The translations under genes were made by a program, and so were the position numbers. This document shows positions 27,377-36,355 of a DNA stretch of 64,000 nucleotides, one piece after another (position 1 is the stretch's first letter; each line of letters opens with the position of its first letter). This stretch comes from Shinella sp. CPCC 101442 (GTDB lineage: Bacteria > Pseudomonadota > Alphaproteobacteria > Rhizobiales > Rhizobiaceae), in assembly GCF_024704725.1 (NCBI RefSeq), contig NZ_JALIQS010000002.1, forward strand, positions 496,001 to 560,000, given 5' to 3'. The notes under the pieces were generated by a model. That model ran no database searches. It was not told the origin of the DNA and worked only from the letters and a program-made list of their open reading frames with translations.

Positions 27377-29563
27377 GTGGAAGACGAAAGCGCAAACCCG
27401 CAAAAACCGCGCCGCCGCAAGCGGCACATCTTCCTGCGCCTGGATTCCTGGATCGATTCCACGGTCTGGAACGCTGGTTTTCGCGCGGCCGAGATCTGGG
27501 AGGAGATCACCATCTTCTTCCGCCGTTTCCAGGTCAAGGGCTGGAAGAAGGCCGTCTTCGAGATCGCCGGCGAAGGCATGAACCTCGGCACCGCCGGCTT
27601 CGTCCTGCTGCTCGCGCTCGCCCTTCCAGCCTTCGAGGAAACCAAGGGCGACTGGCGCGCGCAAAGCGATTTCGCCGTCACCTTCCTCGACCGCTACGGC
27701 AACGAGATCGGCCATCGCGGCATCATCCATGAAGACTCCGCACCGATCGACGAGTTGCCCGATCATCTGATCAAGGCCGTTCTCGCCACGGAGGACCGTC
27801 GCTTCTTCAGCCATTTCGGCATCGATTTCCTGGGCCTCGCCCGCGCCATGAACGAGAACGCCCGCGCCGGCGGCGTCGTGCAGGGCGGCTCGACGCTGAC
27901 CCAGCAGCTGGCGAAAAACCTCTTCCTCTCCAATGAGCGCACGCTGGAGCGCAAGGTCAAGGAAGCCTTCCTCGCCTTGTGGCTGGAGGCCAATCTCTCC
28001 AAGAAGGAAATCCTGCGGCTCTATCTCGACCGCGCCTATATGGGCGGCGGCACGTTCGGCGCGGCCGCAGCCGCGCAGTTCTATTTCGGCAAGAACGTCA
28101 CGGATGTGAATCTGGCCGAATCCGCCATGCTCGCCGGCCTCTTCAAGGCCCCGGCGCGCTACGCGCCGCACGTCAACCTGCCCGCTGCCCGCGCCCGCGC
28201 CAACGAGGTCCTGACCAACCTCGTGCAGGGCGGGCTGATGACCGAGGGCCAGGTGATCGCGGCAAGGCGCAACCCCGCCAGCATCATCGATCGCAACGAG
28301 AAGACCGCACCGGACTTCTTCCTCGACTGGGCCTTCGAGGAGGTCCAGCGCATCGCAAAACCCTTCGCCCAGCATTCGCTCGTCGTGCGCACCACCATCG
28401 ATATGGGCCTGCAGGCCGCCGCCGAGGAGTCGGTGGAAAGCGGCCTTCGCCAGTATGGCGAGAGCTACCGCGTCAAGCAGGGCGCGCTTGTCATGGTCGA
28501 GAACGGCGGCGCGGTGCGCGCCATGGTCGGCGGGCGCGACTACGGCGAGAGCCAGTTCAACCGCGCCACGAGGGCGCTGCGCCAGCCGGGCTCCTCCTTC
28601 AAGGCCTATACCTATGCGGCGGCGATGGAATCCGGCATGACGCCCGAAACGACCATCGTCGATGCCCCGATCAGTTGGGGCGGCTGGTCGCCGCAGAACT
28701 ACGGCCGCAGCTTCGCCGGCCGCATGACGCTGATGACGGCGATGGCGAAATCCATCAACTCCGTTCCGGTCCGTCTCGCCAAGGAAAAGCTCGGCACCAA
28801 GCGCATCGCGCAGATGGCCAAGGACATGGGCGTCGAGACACCGATCCGCACCGACAAGACCATGCCGCTCGGCACCTCGGAAGTCACCGTGCTCGACCAG
28901 GCGACGGCCTATGCCGTCTTCCCGGCCGGCGGCGTTCAGGCGCGCCGCCATGGCGTCAGCCAGATCCTGAACTACGACGGCGATATCCTCTACGATTTCG
29001 GCCGCGACGAGCAGCCGGCGAAGCGCATCCTGTCCGAACAGGCGGATTCCTCGATGAACCGCATCTTCGTCACCATTCCGGTCAGCGGCACGGCGCGGCG
29101 CGGCGCGCTCGACCGCGGCATCGTTTCCGGCGGCAAGACGGGCACCACCCAGGCCTATCGCGACGCGTGGTATGTCGGCTTCACCGGCAATTATACGACC
29201 GCCGTCTGGTTCGGCAACGACGACTACACCTCGACGAACAACATGACCGGCGGCTCGTTGCCCGCCATGACCTTCAAGCGCCTGATGGACTACGCCCATC
29301 AAGGCATCGAGCTGCGCCCGATCCCCGGCATCGAGAACCCGCTGCCGGATGGCACGAAGGCGAGCGAGGTCGCGGCGGCAACGACGGACGAAAACAATCC
29401 CCTGCCCGCGCTCGTGCGCCCCCGTTCGCTGTCCACCGATGTCACCAGGCTCCTGAAGGATGTCGCCCGCCAGTTGAACGAGGCCAGGCCGCTGAAGGCC
29501 GGTGGCCGGTTCGCGGCGCTTGATAGCAAGCTTGACGTTGGTCCGGCGAACCGCACAGAGTAA
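27377..29563 (+). CDS. class A penicillin-binding protein, PBP1A family
   Basis: This 728-residue bifunctional enzyme has an N-terminal membrane anchor (about residues 70-90), a GT51 glycosyltransferase domain with EDRRFFSHFG at 139 and STLTQQLAKN, and a transpeptidase domain with catalytic Ser406 in SSFK, SIN and KTGT at 587-590. It polymerises glycan strands and cross-links peptidoglycan. It starts with GTG at 27377, supported by GAAGG upstream. A basic N-terminus (KPRRRKRH) faces the cytoplasm. Confidence 0.95.
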   Translation: MEDESANPQKPRRRKRHIFLRLDSWIDSTVWNAGFRAAEIWEEITIFFRRFQVKGWKKAVFEIAGEGMNLGTAGFVLLLALALPAFEETKGDWRAQSDFAVTFLDRYGNEIGHRGIIHEDSAPIDELPDHLIKAVLATEDRRFFSHFGIDFLGLARAMNENARAGGVVQGGSTLTQQLAKNLFLSNERTLERKVKEAFLALWLEANLSKKEILRLYLDRAYMGGGTFGAAAAAQFYFGKNVTDVNLAESAMLAGLFKAPARYAPHVNLPAARARANEVLTNLVQGGLMTEGQVIAARRNPASIIDRNEKTAPDFFLDWAFEEVQRIAKPFAQHSLVVRTTIDMGLQAAAEESVESGLRQYGESYRVKQGALVMVENGGAVRAMVGGRDYGESQFNRATRALRQPGSSFKAYTYAAAMESGMTPETTIVDAPISWGGWSPQNYGRSFAGRMTLMTAMAKSINSVPVRLAKEKLGTKRIAQMAKDMGVETPIRTDKTMPLGTSEVTVLDQATAYAVFPAGGVQARRHGVSQILNYDGDILYDFGRDEQPAKRILSEQADSSMNRIFVTIPVSGTARRGALDRGIVSGGKTGTTQAYRDAWYVGFTGNYTTAVWFGNDDYTSTNNMTGGSLPAMTFKRLMDYAHQGIELRPIPGIENPLPDGTKASEVAAATTDENNPLPALVRPRSLSTDVTRLLKDVARQLNEARPLKAGGRFAALDSKLDVGPANRTE

Positions 29564-29592
29564 CGAAACGCTGATTCCAACGGTCGATAGCC

Positions 29593-30186
29593 TTGTTCCG
29601 CACCCCCCTCGTCATCGCCACAGCGCTCGCCGTCGCCTTCGGCCTCGGTATTCTGAGCGCGATCTATGCGCTCAGGGCGACCGTCGGCTTCGGCGCCATC
29701 GCGCTCGGCCCGTGGACGGCCTTTCCAGCTGCACAGACGATCGATGCCGACCCCTATGCCAAGGCCCACCGCGCCCGCGACGGCAAACTGCTGCTCGGCG
29801 GCGCCGAAGGCCTTGCCTTCACCGCCGCCACCGATAGCGACAACCGTACGCTTTCGGAAAACTGCCGCTACGAGATCAAAGGCATCACGCCGCCTGCACG
29901 CCTGTGGACGCTGCATGTGGCGGATCGCAACGGCAATCCGCTGCAAGGCGTGCGCCCGGGCCTGCCCGATGGCCTCAATGCCTGGTCCGTGCTGCGCGGC
30001 GCCGACGGCAGTTTTTCCATCCGCATCGCCTCGACCGCGACGTCGGGCAACTGGCTTGCCGTGCCCGAGGGCAAGGCGCCCTTCCTGCTCGTCATGACGC
30101 TGCTCGACACGCCGACCGCCGGCAGTTCCGGCGTGATCGACCTTGCCATGCCCGGCATCGTCAAGCTGGACTGCGCCGATGCGTAA
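29593..30186 (+). CDS. DUF1214 domain protein
   Basis: This 197-residue protein has an N-terminal membrane segment and then a DUF1214 domain (KAHRARDGKLLLGGAEGLAF, RYEIKGITPPARLWTLHV). Related proteins often have DUF1254 and DUF1214 in one chain; here the second half is a separate gene overlapping by 8 bp. It starts with TTG at 29593, 29 bp after the PBP stop. The function is unknown; it probably faces the periplasm. Confidence 0.85.
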   Translation: MFRTPLVIATALAVAFGLGILSAIYALRATVGFGAIALGPWTAFPAAQTIDADPYAKAHRARDGKLLLGGAEGLAFTAATDSDNRTLSENCRYEIKGITPPARLWTLHVADRNGNPLQGVRPGLPDGLNAWSVLRGADGSFSIRIASTATSGNWLAVPEGKAPFLLVMTLLDTPTAGSSGVIDLAMPGIVKLDCADA

Positions 30187-30727
30187 TTTTCTCTATGCCA
30201 TCGCCATCGGCCTCGTAGGCGCGGCGCTGCTGCACATCGTCATCATCCTCTCGCTGCCGAGCTTCACCGGCCGCGACGCCTACACGCGCGTACAGACCTT
30301 TGGCGAGCCGAACCGCTTCTTCCCGCTCGCCAGCGCCGGCGATACGCCCGCCCCGCTCAACGACGATCCGGCGATGAAGACCGCCGTCTGTACCTTTTCC
30401 GTCGAAAACGGCCCGATCCGCCTGTTTGCCGATGGCGACGTGCCCTTCTGGTCGCTGGCCGTCTATGACGACGCCTCCAACGAGGTCTTCAGCATGAACG
30501 ACCGCACCTCCGTGTCCGGCGCCCTCGACACGCTGATCGCCACCCCCATCCAGCTCATCGGCATCCGCAAGGCCGTGCCGGCGGAACTGGAGCAATCGAT
30601 CCTCGTCGAAATGCGCGGGAACGAAGGTTACGCCGTGCTGCGCACCTTCGTCCCCACGCAAAGCCGCCAACCGGCCGCCACCGCCTTCCTCGCGGATGCG
30701 AGCTGCGAGATGTTCGCTGCCAACTGA
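30179..30727 (+). CDS. DUF1254 domain protein
   Basis: This 182-residue protein has an N-terminal membrane segment and a DUF1254 domain (SLPSFTGRDAYTRVQTFGEPNR region, then DGDVPFWSLAVYDD). Its ATG at 30179 lies inside the 3' end of the DUF1214 gene (ATGCGTAA), so the two are translationally coupled and likely form one complex. The role is unknown. Confidence 0.85.
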   Translation: MRNFLYAIAIGLVGAALLHIVIILSLPSFTGRDAYTRVQTFGEPNRFFPLASAGDTPAPLNDDPAMKTAVCTFSVENGPIRLFADGDVPFWSLAVYDDASNEVFSMNDRTSVSGALDTLIATPIQLIGIRKAVPAELEQSILVEMRGNEGYAVLRTFVPTQSRQPAATAFLADASCEMFAAN

Positions 30728-30728
30728 C

Positions 30729-30758
30729 CCCGAAAGGGCGATGCACCGCCCTTTCGGG
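30729..30758. terminator. bidirectional terminator hairpin between convergent genes
   Basis: A perfect 12-bp inverted repeat (CCCGAAAGGGCG and CGCCCTTTCGGG) with a 6-nt loop lies between the DUF1254 stop and the RTX gene stop. There is no clear U-tract. Confidence 0.65.
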
Positions 30759-30772
30759 ATGCGCCTGTTCGA

Positions 30773-32734
30773 TCAGAGCAGGAAGTCGCTGGCCTTGAGG
30801 TCGACGACCGTATCCAGCACGAAGCTGAAATCCGCCTTGCCGTCGCCATTGGCATCGCCCTGAACGATCGTGTCGCCGGACTTCACCTCGAAGCGCAGCT
30901 CCCCCGCCGTCTTGTGGAAGGCGCTGCCCGCGATGAAGCTGAACACCTGGTCGCCGGCCGCGAGGGAATTCGCATCCACACCCTTCAGGTCGATCCGGTC
31001 GCCATCGGCCTTCGAGAAGTCGAAAATCTTGTCCTGAGCCAGCGAAGTCGAATCCGCGGCCGAGGCGAAGACGAACATATCCTTTCCCGCGCCGCCGAAC
31101 AGCTGGTCGAGACCTGCACCGCCGTTGATCACGTCATTGCCGGCCATGCCCTTCAGCACGTTGCTGCCGGCATTGCCCGTCAGCGTGTTGGCATCCGCGT
31201 TGCCGGTGCCGTTGAGGTTTGTGCTGCCCGTGAGGATCAGCTTCTCGACATTGGCCGAAAGCGTATGGCTGAGCGACGCCTTGACCGTGTCGGTGCCGGC
31301 ACCGGCAAGCTCCACCACCACGTCGCCGCTGCTGCCGACGATGAACGTGTCGTTGCCCGCGCCGCCTTCCAGCCGATCGGCGCCGGCACCGCCGTCGAGC
31401 AGGTCATTGCCGGCCATGCCCTTCAGGATATTCTTGCCGGCATTGCCCGTCAGTATGTTGGCGAGATCGTTGCCCGTGCCGTTGATGTCGGCGCTGTCCA
31501 TCAAGGTCATCCGCTCGACATTCGAGGACAGCGTATGGTTTACATATGCCTTGACGAAATCCGTGCCGGCGCCCGGGAGCTCCACGACCACATCGACCGC
31601 ATCGTCGATGACATAGGTATCATTGCCCGCCCCGCCTTCGAGCCGATCGACACCGAGGCCGCCATAAAGCACATCGTTGCCGGCCATTCCCTTCAGAACG
31701 TTCTTGCCGTCATTGCCGGTCAGAACGTTGGCCGCGGCGTTGCCCGTGCCGGCGATATCGGAAGCACCGGTCAGCGTGAGGTCTTCGAGGTTTGCACGCA
31801 ACGTGAAGGCGGCTGTCGATTTCACCGTATCGAGACCTTGGCTGGCAGCTTCCAGCGCCAGGTCGCCGCTATCGTCGACGATGTAGGTGTCGTTGCCGGT
31901 GCCGCCGTACATTTCCTCGACTCCCGTACCGCCGTCCAGAATGTCGTTGCCGCTGCCGCCTTGGATGCCGTCGCCTCCCGCGCCGCCATATAGCAAGTCG
32001 TTGCCCGCGCCGCCTTCGAGATAGTCCGTATCATTGTCGCCGTAGAGGGTATCGGCGCCCGCACCGCCCAGGATCGTGTCCTCGCCGTCGCCGCCGGAGA
32101 CCGGGCCGTCCAGTTTGCCCAGCCGCCCGTCATACTCGTCCGCGCCGCCGCCGAGCCTGACTTCCCCCGACATCATTCCCTTGTTGATCACCGTGTCCGC
32201 GGCGCTCAAGCTGTCAGGGGAGTAGAAGGATTGGTATTTGCCGGAGATCGTCCCGCTATTGATCATCGACAGGGCTTCCGTCGCAGCGGACCCGCGAAAA
32301 ATTCCGATATTCGTGCCCGTGATGGTGCCGGTGTTGGTGATCGTGCTGCTCGTCGCGCCGTTCGCACCATGGAAGCCGATGCCGACCACGCCCTCGATCT
32401 GCCCATCGTTCGTGAGTTCGCTTGCATGGGCGTTCAGGCGAATGGCGGTCTCGCCGAAGCTCTTGACCAGCGCCGTGGAGGAAAGGTTGACCTTGTAGCT
32501 GTGGTCCGCGCTGCCACTGTCGCCCAGCAGGACGGCGGTTTTACCTCCCAGAACCGTGCCGCGAATATCCAGCGTGTTCGACCCCGCCAGCGCACGGATG
32601 ACCGCGTCGTCGGCCGACACCGCATCCGTCCGTGCGACCGTCACGCCTTCACCGACGAAGAGCATGTCGGCAAATGCCAGTTCTGCCCGTACAGCGGTGC
32701 CGACCGAATCCGTATTGATGACCTTGAGTACCAT
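30773..32734 (-). CDS. RTX-type calcium-binding protein with 90-residue repeats
   Basis: This 653-residue protein has an N-terminal beta-rich region (about 1-200), then glycine-rich nonapeptide RTX repeats (GGAGNDLLYGG type). Next come three copies of a module of about 90 residues (each with GGAGNDTxxV, VVELxGAGTD and GTGNxxANxLTGN) and a fourth RTX end. It closes with a type I secretion-like C-terminus (LKASDFLL). RTX repeats fold when calcium is bound outside the cell. No type I exporter genes are in the window. The role, such as adhesion or an S-layer, is unknown. Confidence 0.9.
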   Translation of the reverse strand: MVLKVINTDSVGTAVRAELAFADMLFVGEGVTVARTDAVSADDAVIRALAGSNTLDIRGTVLGGKTAVLLGDSGSADHSYKVNLSSTALVKSFGETAIRLNAHASELTNDGQIEGVVGIGFHGANGATSSTITNTGTITGTNIGIFRGSAATEALSMINSGTISGKYQSFYSPDSLSAADTVINKGMMSGEVRLGGGADEYDGRLGKLDGPVSGGDGEDTILGGAGADTLYGDNDTDYLEGGAGNDLLYGGAGGDGIQGGSGNDILDGGTGVEEMYGGTGNDTYIVDDSGDLALEAASQGLDTVKSTAAFTLRANLEDLTLTGASDIAGTGNAAANVLTGNDGKNVLKGMAGNDVLYGGLGVDRLEGGAGNDTYVIDDAVDVVVELPGAGTDFVKAYVNHTLSSNVERMTLMDSADINGTGNDLANILTGNAGKNILKGMAGNDLLDGGAGADRLEGGAGNDTFIVGSSGDVVVELAGAGTDTVKASLSHTLSANVEKLILTGSTNLNGTGNADANTLTGNAGSNVLKGMAGNDVINGGAGLDQLFGGAGKDMFVFASAADSTSLAQDKIFDFSKADGDRIDLKGVDANSLAAGDQVFSFIAGSAFHKTAGELRFEVKSGDTIVQGDANGDGKADFSFVLDTVVDLKASDFLL

Positions 32735-33403
32735 TTTCTGCCTCTCTCATTTGCTGCGCCCCGCGCCGGCGACCACCGCCTGCCTCAGGGAAAACAATGT
32801 CTGATGCGTTGCGCTGAAAGATCGCCCTGCCCGGGCGCCGAAATCAGGCACGAGTCTTCACGCCGAAGGCCCCTTTGGGGAGCATTCGCTTCAACTCCTG
32901 CTTTTCCGACGATGCCTCTCCGCAAACCGTCCCGCATTGAATGTTGTCAGTACGAAACTACTTGAAGATTTATTCTGGCAATCCGAAAATAAACGCACCT
33001 TTTTTATTTCAAACGAAATTACTTCGAAGAAATACTGAAATATACTTGAAACACAGCTGAAACAATCGCGAAACAATTACCCAAATTCGCACTCCCGGAG
33101 CGCCTGAAAGGCCTGTGAACGCTCTTCCATGGAGACAAGCGAGCCCGTTCCACCGACGCTAAAAACGAAAAAACTCCGGAAAAACCGGAGTTGCGAACCT
33201 GTTTTCGATTTTGGGGAAAGATCGGAACGAAAGGGCGATGACCTTGAAGGCCGAGACCTGGACACCGCGGTCATCGAACTCAACGGCACCGTCATCGGTT
33301 GTCAGCGATGAACAACTCTACGCGGTCTTCAAGGACGACCGTGGAGCAACGGCGCGCGACAACAGCCACGCATGGCGCTCAAAACCTTGAATTCTCGACC
33401 GGC
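32735..33403. other. intergenic region upstream of the RTX gene
   Basis: The part nearest the RTX gene (about 32940-33075) is strongly AT-rich and probably holds its promoter. A minus-strand intrinsic terminator lies at 33166-33192. Short open frames exist but none is convincing. Confidence 0.5.
33161..33192 (-). terminator. intrinsic terminator, minus strand
   Basis: An 8-bp stem (AACTCCGG and CCGGAGTT) with a 5-nt loop is followed on the minus strand by TTTT-CG-TTTTT. It would end the transcript of the small gene at 33404-33592, about 210 bp upstream. Confidence 0.7.
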
Positions 33404-33592
33404 TCAGGGCCGGCGGGCGGTGTCCTGGGCGCTCGTCTTCGCCGCCTTGCCGCGGGCCGCGAGCATGGCGGGGGTCAGGCGCTCGTAGCGCACACCCGTA
33501 AAGAGTAGAACCTGGGCCGGAGCCGCATGCGGAACGGGAGCGCGTCTCGGGGTTCGCGCGAGCCATTCTTTCAATCTTACAACATCTGCCAT
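33404..33592 (-). CDS. small hypothetical protein
   Basis: This 62-residue protein opens with ADVVRLKEWLARTPRR and has a hydrophobic LLFTGVRYERL segment. A strong AGGAGG lies 6 bp before the ATG, and an intrinsic terminator follows at 33161. I do not recognise a family with certainty. A frame just upstream ends inside its Shine-Dalgarno sequence but is doubtful. Confidence 0.6.
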   Translation of the reverse strand: MADVVRLKEWLARTPRRAPVPHAAPAQVLLFTGVRYERLTPAMLAARGKAAKTSAQDTARRP

Positions 33593-34074
33593 TCTCGCCT
33601 CCTAAAGAAGAATCGAGACGGATGAATCACTCCTACAAATCTCACCCTGCCCATCACGGGCCGGTGCATCCGGTTCCGTCACCCGGTAGCGACACGCATT
33701 GTCATCCCAGTCGCATACGGGTGGAAAACGGCGAAACGGGTCCAGAAGTTTCCCATTCACGGGAATGTGTCTGGTGACCGCCCGGTATCCGGAACATCGC
33801 ACCTTTCCCATTCGGATCGGCAGCCGCTTCGGAGGCCACCGTTCCCATGTTCGAATCATACCACGTCTCACTCAATAGACGAGCCGATCCGTACCCCTAA
33901 AACTAACGACCAATGGGTTAACATGTTGTTAATCCTAGCGTGGTCGCGCGCTTTGCGCTGTTCCCCGCGGCACAGGGCCGAGACACCGCATCGCGCGGGG
34001 AACCCTCTGTTAACGTCTACACAAGCATAGATGGCGTAAACTGCACGGGTTTATTTATACGTAAGGAATAGGTC
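33593..34074. other. intergenic region upstream of the second RTX gene
   Basis: The right half is AT-rich and contains a perfect CtrA-type box (33918-33932) and further TTAAC elements nearer the gene. The left half has an 89-codon minus-strand frame without good support. Confidence 0.5.
33918..33932. promoter_or_regulatory. perfect CtrA-type box TTAA-N7-TTAA
   Basis: The sequence TTAACATGTTGTTAA matches the alphaproteobacterial CtrA consensus exactly. It lies about 145 bp upstream of the ATG of the RTX-type gene at 34075. CtrA is the cell-cycle master regulator of this group. Confidence 0.55.
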
Positions 34075-34890
34075 ATGAGCTTTTGGGGCAAAACCATCGA
34101 TACCCGATATGATTTCCGTGCTTTTGACCCAAAACACATCTGGAACTGGGGCCTCGTAACCATCGGCAAGGGAACAGAAATCGACTTCGGGGACACCAGC
34201 GGCATCTATGCGATCGACCTGGCCGACAAGGAGATTTCCATCAAATTCAACGATATCGGCGCCTTCTCGAACTACTCGCGCAACGGTCCGGCCTTTATCG
34301 ACCACGACGACACGCTGAACCCGATGATCGGCTTCACCCTGAAGACCAACATGCACGGACTGACGAAGAGCGACATCACCGTCTGGGAAAACGAACTGCG
34401 GGTCGACTGGCGTGGCACTTCCTTCACGCCGTCCACCTATGTCCTCATTACGGTGAAGTTCAAATACAACCCCGTCGACGGCACAAACGGTAGCGATAAA
34501 AAACTCGTCGGCACGAAACACGACGACTTCTTCTTCGGTAAGCGGGGCGCCGACACGATGACCGGCGGCAAGGGTGCCGACCACTTCATCTTCTCGACCG
34601 GAGACACCGGCAGCACCAAAACCACGGCCGACCTCATCAAGGACTTCAAACCCGCCGAGTTCGACGTCATCGATTTGAGCCGCTACGACGGCAATTCCAA
34701 GCAGGTCGGCATACAGGATTTCAAGTTCATCGGAACGAAGACGTTCTCCAAGACCATCGGCGAACTGAACTACAAAAAAGTCGGCTCGGAGACCCACATC
34801 TTCGGCGACATGAACGGCGACGGCAAGGTCGACATGATGATCCGCCTTTCCGGCAAGATCGATCTCACCGCCGACCATTTCATCTTCTAA
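34075..34890 (+). CDS. RTX-type calcium-binding secreted protein
   Basis: This 271-residue protein has no signal peptide, an N-terminal region of unknown fold (about 1-135), then a short RTX-like part (DGTNGSDKKLVGTKHDD, GKRGADTMTGGKGADHF) and a C-terminus ending LTADHFIF, typical of type I secretion substrates. The ATG has AAGGAATAGG upstream. A perfect CtrA-type box lies about 145 bp upstream. The role is unknown. Confidence 0.85.
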   Translation: MSFWGKTIDTRYDFRAFDPKHIWNWGLVTIGKGTEIDFGDTSGIYAIDLADKEISIKFNDIGAFSNYSRNGPAFIDHDDTLNPMIGFTLKTNMHGLTKSDITVWENELRVDWRGTSFTPSTYVLITVKFKYNPVDGTNGSDKKLVGTKHDDFFFGKRGADTMTGGKGADHFIFSTGDTGSTKTTADLIKDFKPAEFDVIDLSRYDGNSKQVGIQDFKFIGTKTFSKTIGELNYKKVGSETHIFGDMNGDGKVDMMIRLSGKIDLTADHFIF

Positions 34891-35103
34891 TGGCACACGC
34901 GCGCCGCGCGCCTTTACCGGCTGTTAATCATACCGCCGTTAGGATTGTGTTTACGGTCGCCCCCGCGCGACGGGCGCTAAGATCAGAAAACCGTTTGATC
35001 CCGGAGAGATAGCAACACGCATCGATCCGTCGGCGGTTCTCTCGGTTTCGCCGAGGACAGATGGAAGTGGCAAGGGGCTGTCGCTTCGGGGATAGGGTGT
35101 TTC

Positions 35104-36081
35104 GTGGCGGACAGGTTTCGCGAACTGGAGAGACCGCTGGCAGGGCGGCCGAAGGACATCGTCCTGATGGCCACGGTGTCGAGCTTCGAGAGCCTGCGCT
35201 TTCCCTCCAGGTCGGATCTGCGCCAGTTCGGCGAACTGTTCGAGCCGCTCTACGGCGCCTCCACCGAGGAAGCCCGCCGCCAGGCTGTCGCCGCCCTCTC
35301 GCGCTGCCCGCAGATTCCGGATGAAACCGCCCTCTTCATCGCCAGCCAGCCGATCGGCATCGCCGCCATCTTCCTGATGGGTTCCCGGGCGATCCCGGAC
35401 GTCCTGTTGATGCGCATCCTGCGCACGACCGGCCCGGAGCAGGCCCGCGCCATCGGCAAGCGCGACGATCTCTCCCCCGCCGTCATCGAGGCGCTGGTCG
35501 GCAGCCATCAGGACCATGCAAGCCGCCGCTCAGGCGAAGACCGCGCGACGATGCTTGCGGAAGCCGCCCGTCTGGAACGGGAAGAGGATATCCGCGCGGA
35601 ACTGCGCGCGCTCGTGCGTGCCGCCACGCCCGTCACCGAAGCGCCGGTGCGACTTGAGCCTGCAACGGAGGTTCATCAGGCGCTGTTCGTGCGTTTTGCC
35701 CGCGCCGGCGAGATCGGCATGATCGCCGTCACGCTCGCCGATGCGCTCGCCTCCAGCCAATGGTTGTCGGAGCGTATCCTGCTCGACGTCTCCGGCCGGC
35801 AACTGGCAGAGACGCTCGTGGCGCTCGCCGTGCCCTTGGGAGACAGCCTGTTCGTGCTGGCGAAGATCTACCCGCACCTGGCCGGGGGTGGCGCCGAAAC
35901 GCTCATCGCATCGCTAGACCCGACCGAAGCGACCCTCAGGGTCGAAAGCTGGCAACGGGCGGACAGCTATACGAATGGCGATGGCTTGCCGAAGGCGGCC
36001 AACAGTGAAAGCGCGGATGCGAACGGGCAGGATCACCACGACAGGTCCTCCAGGGACGGGCGGCACCAGGCCGCCGGCTGA
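35104..36081 (+). CDS. DUF2336 domain protein
   Basis: This 325-residue helical repeat-like protein fits the DUF2336 family of alphaproteobacteria (ADRFRELERPLAGRPKDIVL, then RQAVAALSRCPQIPDETALF and ARAIGKRDDLSPAVIEALVG). The family's role is unknown. It probably starts with GTG at 35104. A divergent 43-residue membrane protein gene lies on the other strand at its 3' end. Confidence 0.85.
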   Translation: MADRFRELERPLAGRPKDIVLMATVSSFESLRFPSRSDLRQFGELFEPLYGASTEEARRQAVAALSRCPQIPDETALFIASQPIGIAAIFLMGSRAIPDVLLMRILRTTGPEQARAIGKRDDLSPAVIEALVGSHQDHASRRSGEDRATMLAEAARLEREEDIRAELRALVRAATPVTEAPVRLEPATEVHQALFVRFARAGEIGMIAVTLADALASSQWLSERILLDVSGRQLAETLVALAVPLGDSLFVLAKIYPHLAGGGAETLIASLDPTEATLRVESWQRADSYTNGDGLPKAANSESADANGQDHHDRSSRDGRHQAAG

Positions 36082-36134
36082 TCGGCTTTCTCACGGCTCG
36101 GCAATGCGGAGCCGGCTGATTCCGGAAACGGTTC

Positions 36135-36266
36135 CTAGAAGATCGGGCGCTTGGCCGGCAGGCGAACCGCCGCGCCGTCTGTGCGCTCGGCGGAGAGCGC
36201 GGCCAGCATGGTCACGACGAACATTCCCGAAATCAGCAGTGCAAGGGCAGGCAGCACGATAAACAT
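36135..36266 (-). CDS. 43-residue single-pass membrane protein
   Basis: This tiny protein has one hydrophobic segment (about residues 2-22), a short acidic patch and a basic C-terminal tail ending in KRPIF. GGAGA lies 8 bp before the ATG at 36266, and the frame closes with TAG. It lies between the RTX gene (upstream on the same strand) and the DUF2336 gene. The function is unknown. Confidence 0.55.
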   Translation of the reverse strand: MFIVLPALALLISGMFVVTMLAALSAERTDGAAVRLPAKRPIF

Positions 36267-36355
36267 GGGCGTTTCTCCAGGGCTTCACAGGCCGTTGCCT
36301 ATGCCTCCCTTTTCCCATGATGCCGCCCTGGCCGCTGTTCCCGCCGGAACAGGGC

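Noticed and set aside
33602-33871. 89-codon minus-strand frame upstream of the 62-residue gene
   Set aside because: Its stop falls inside the next gene's Shine-Dalgarno, which hints at an operon, but the product has no recognisable features, atypical composition and no good ribosome site.
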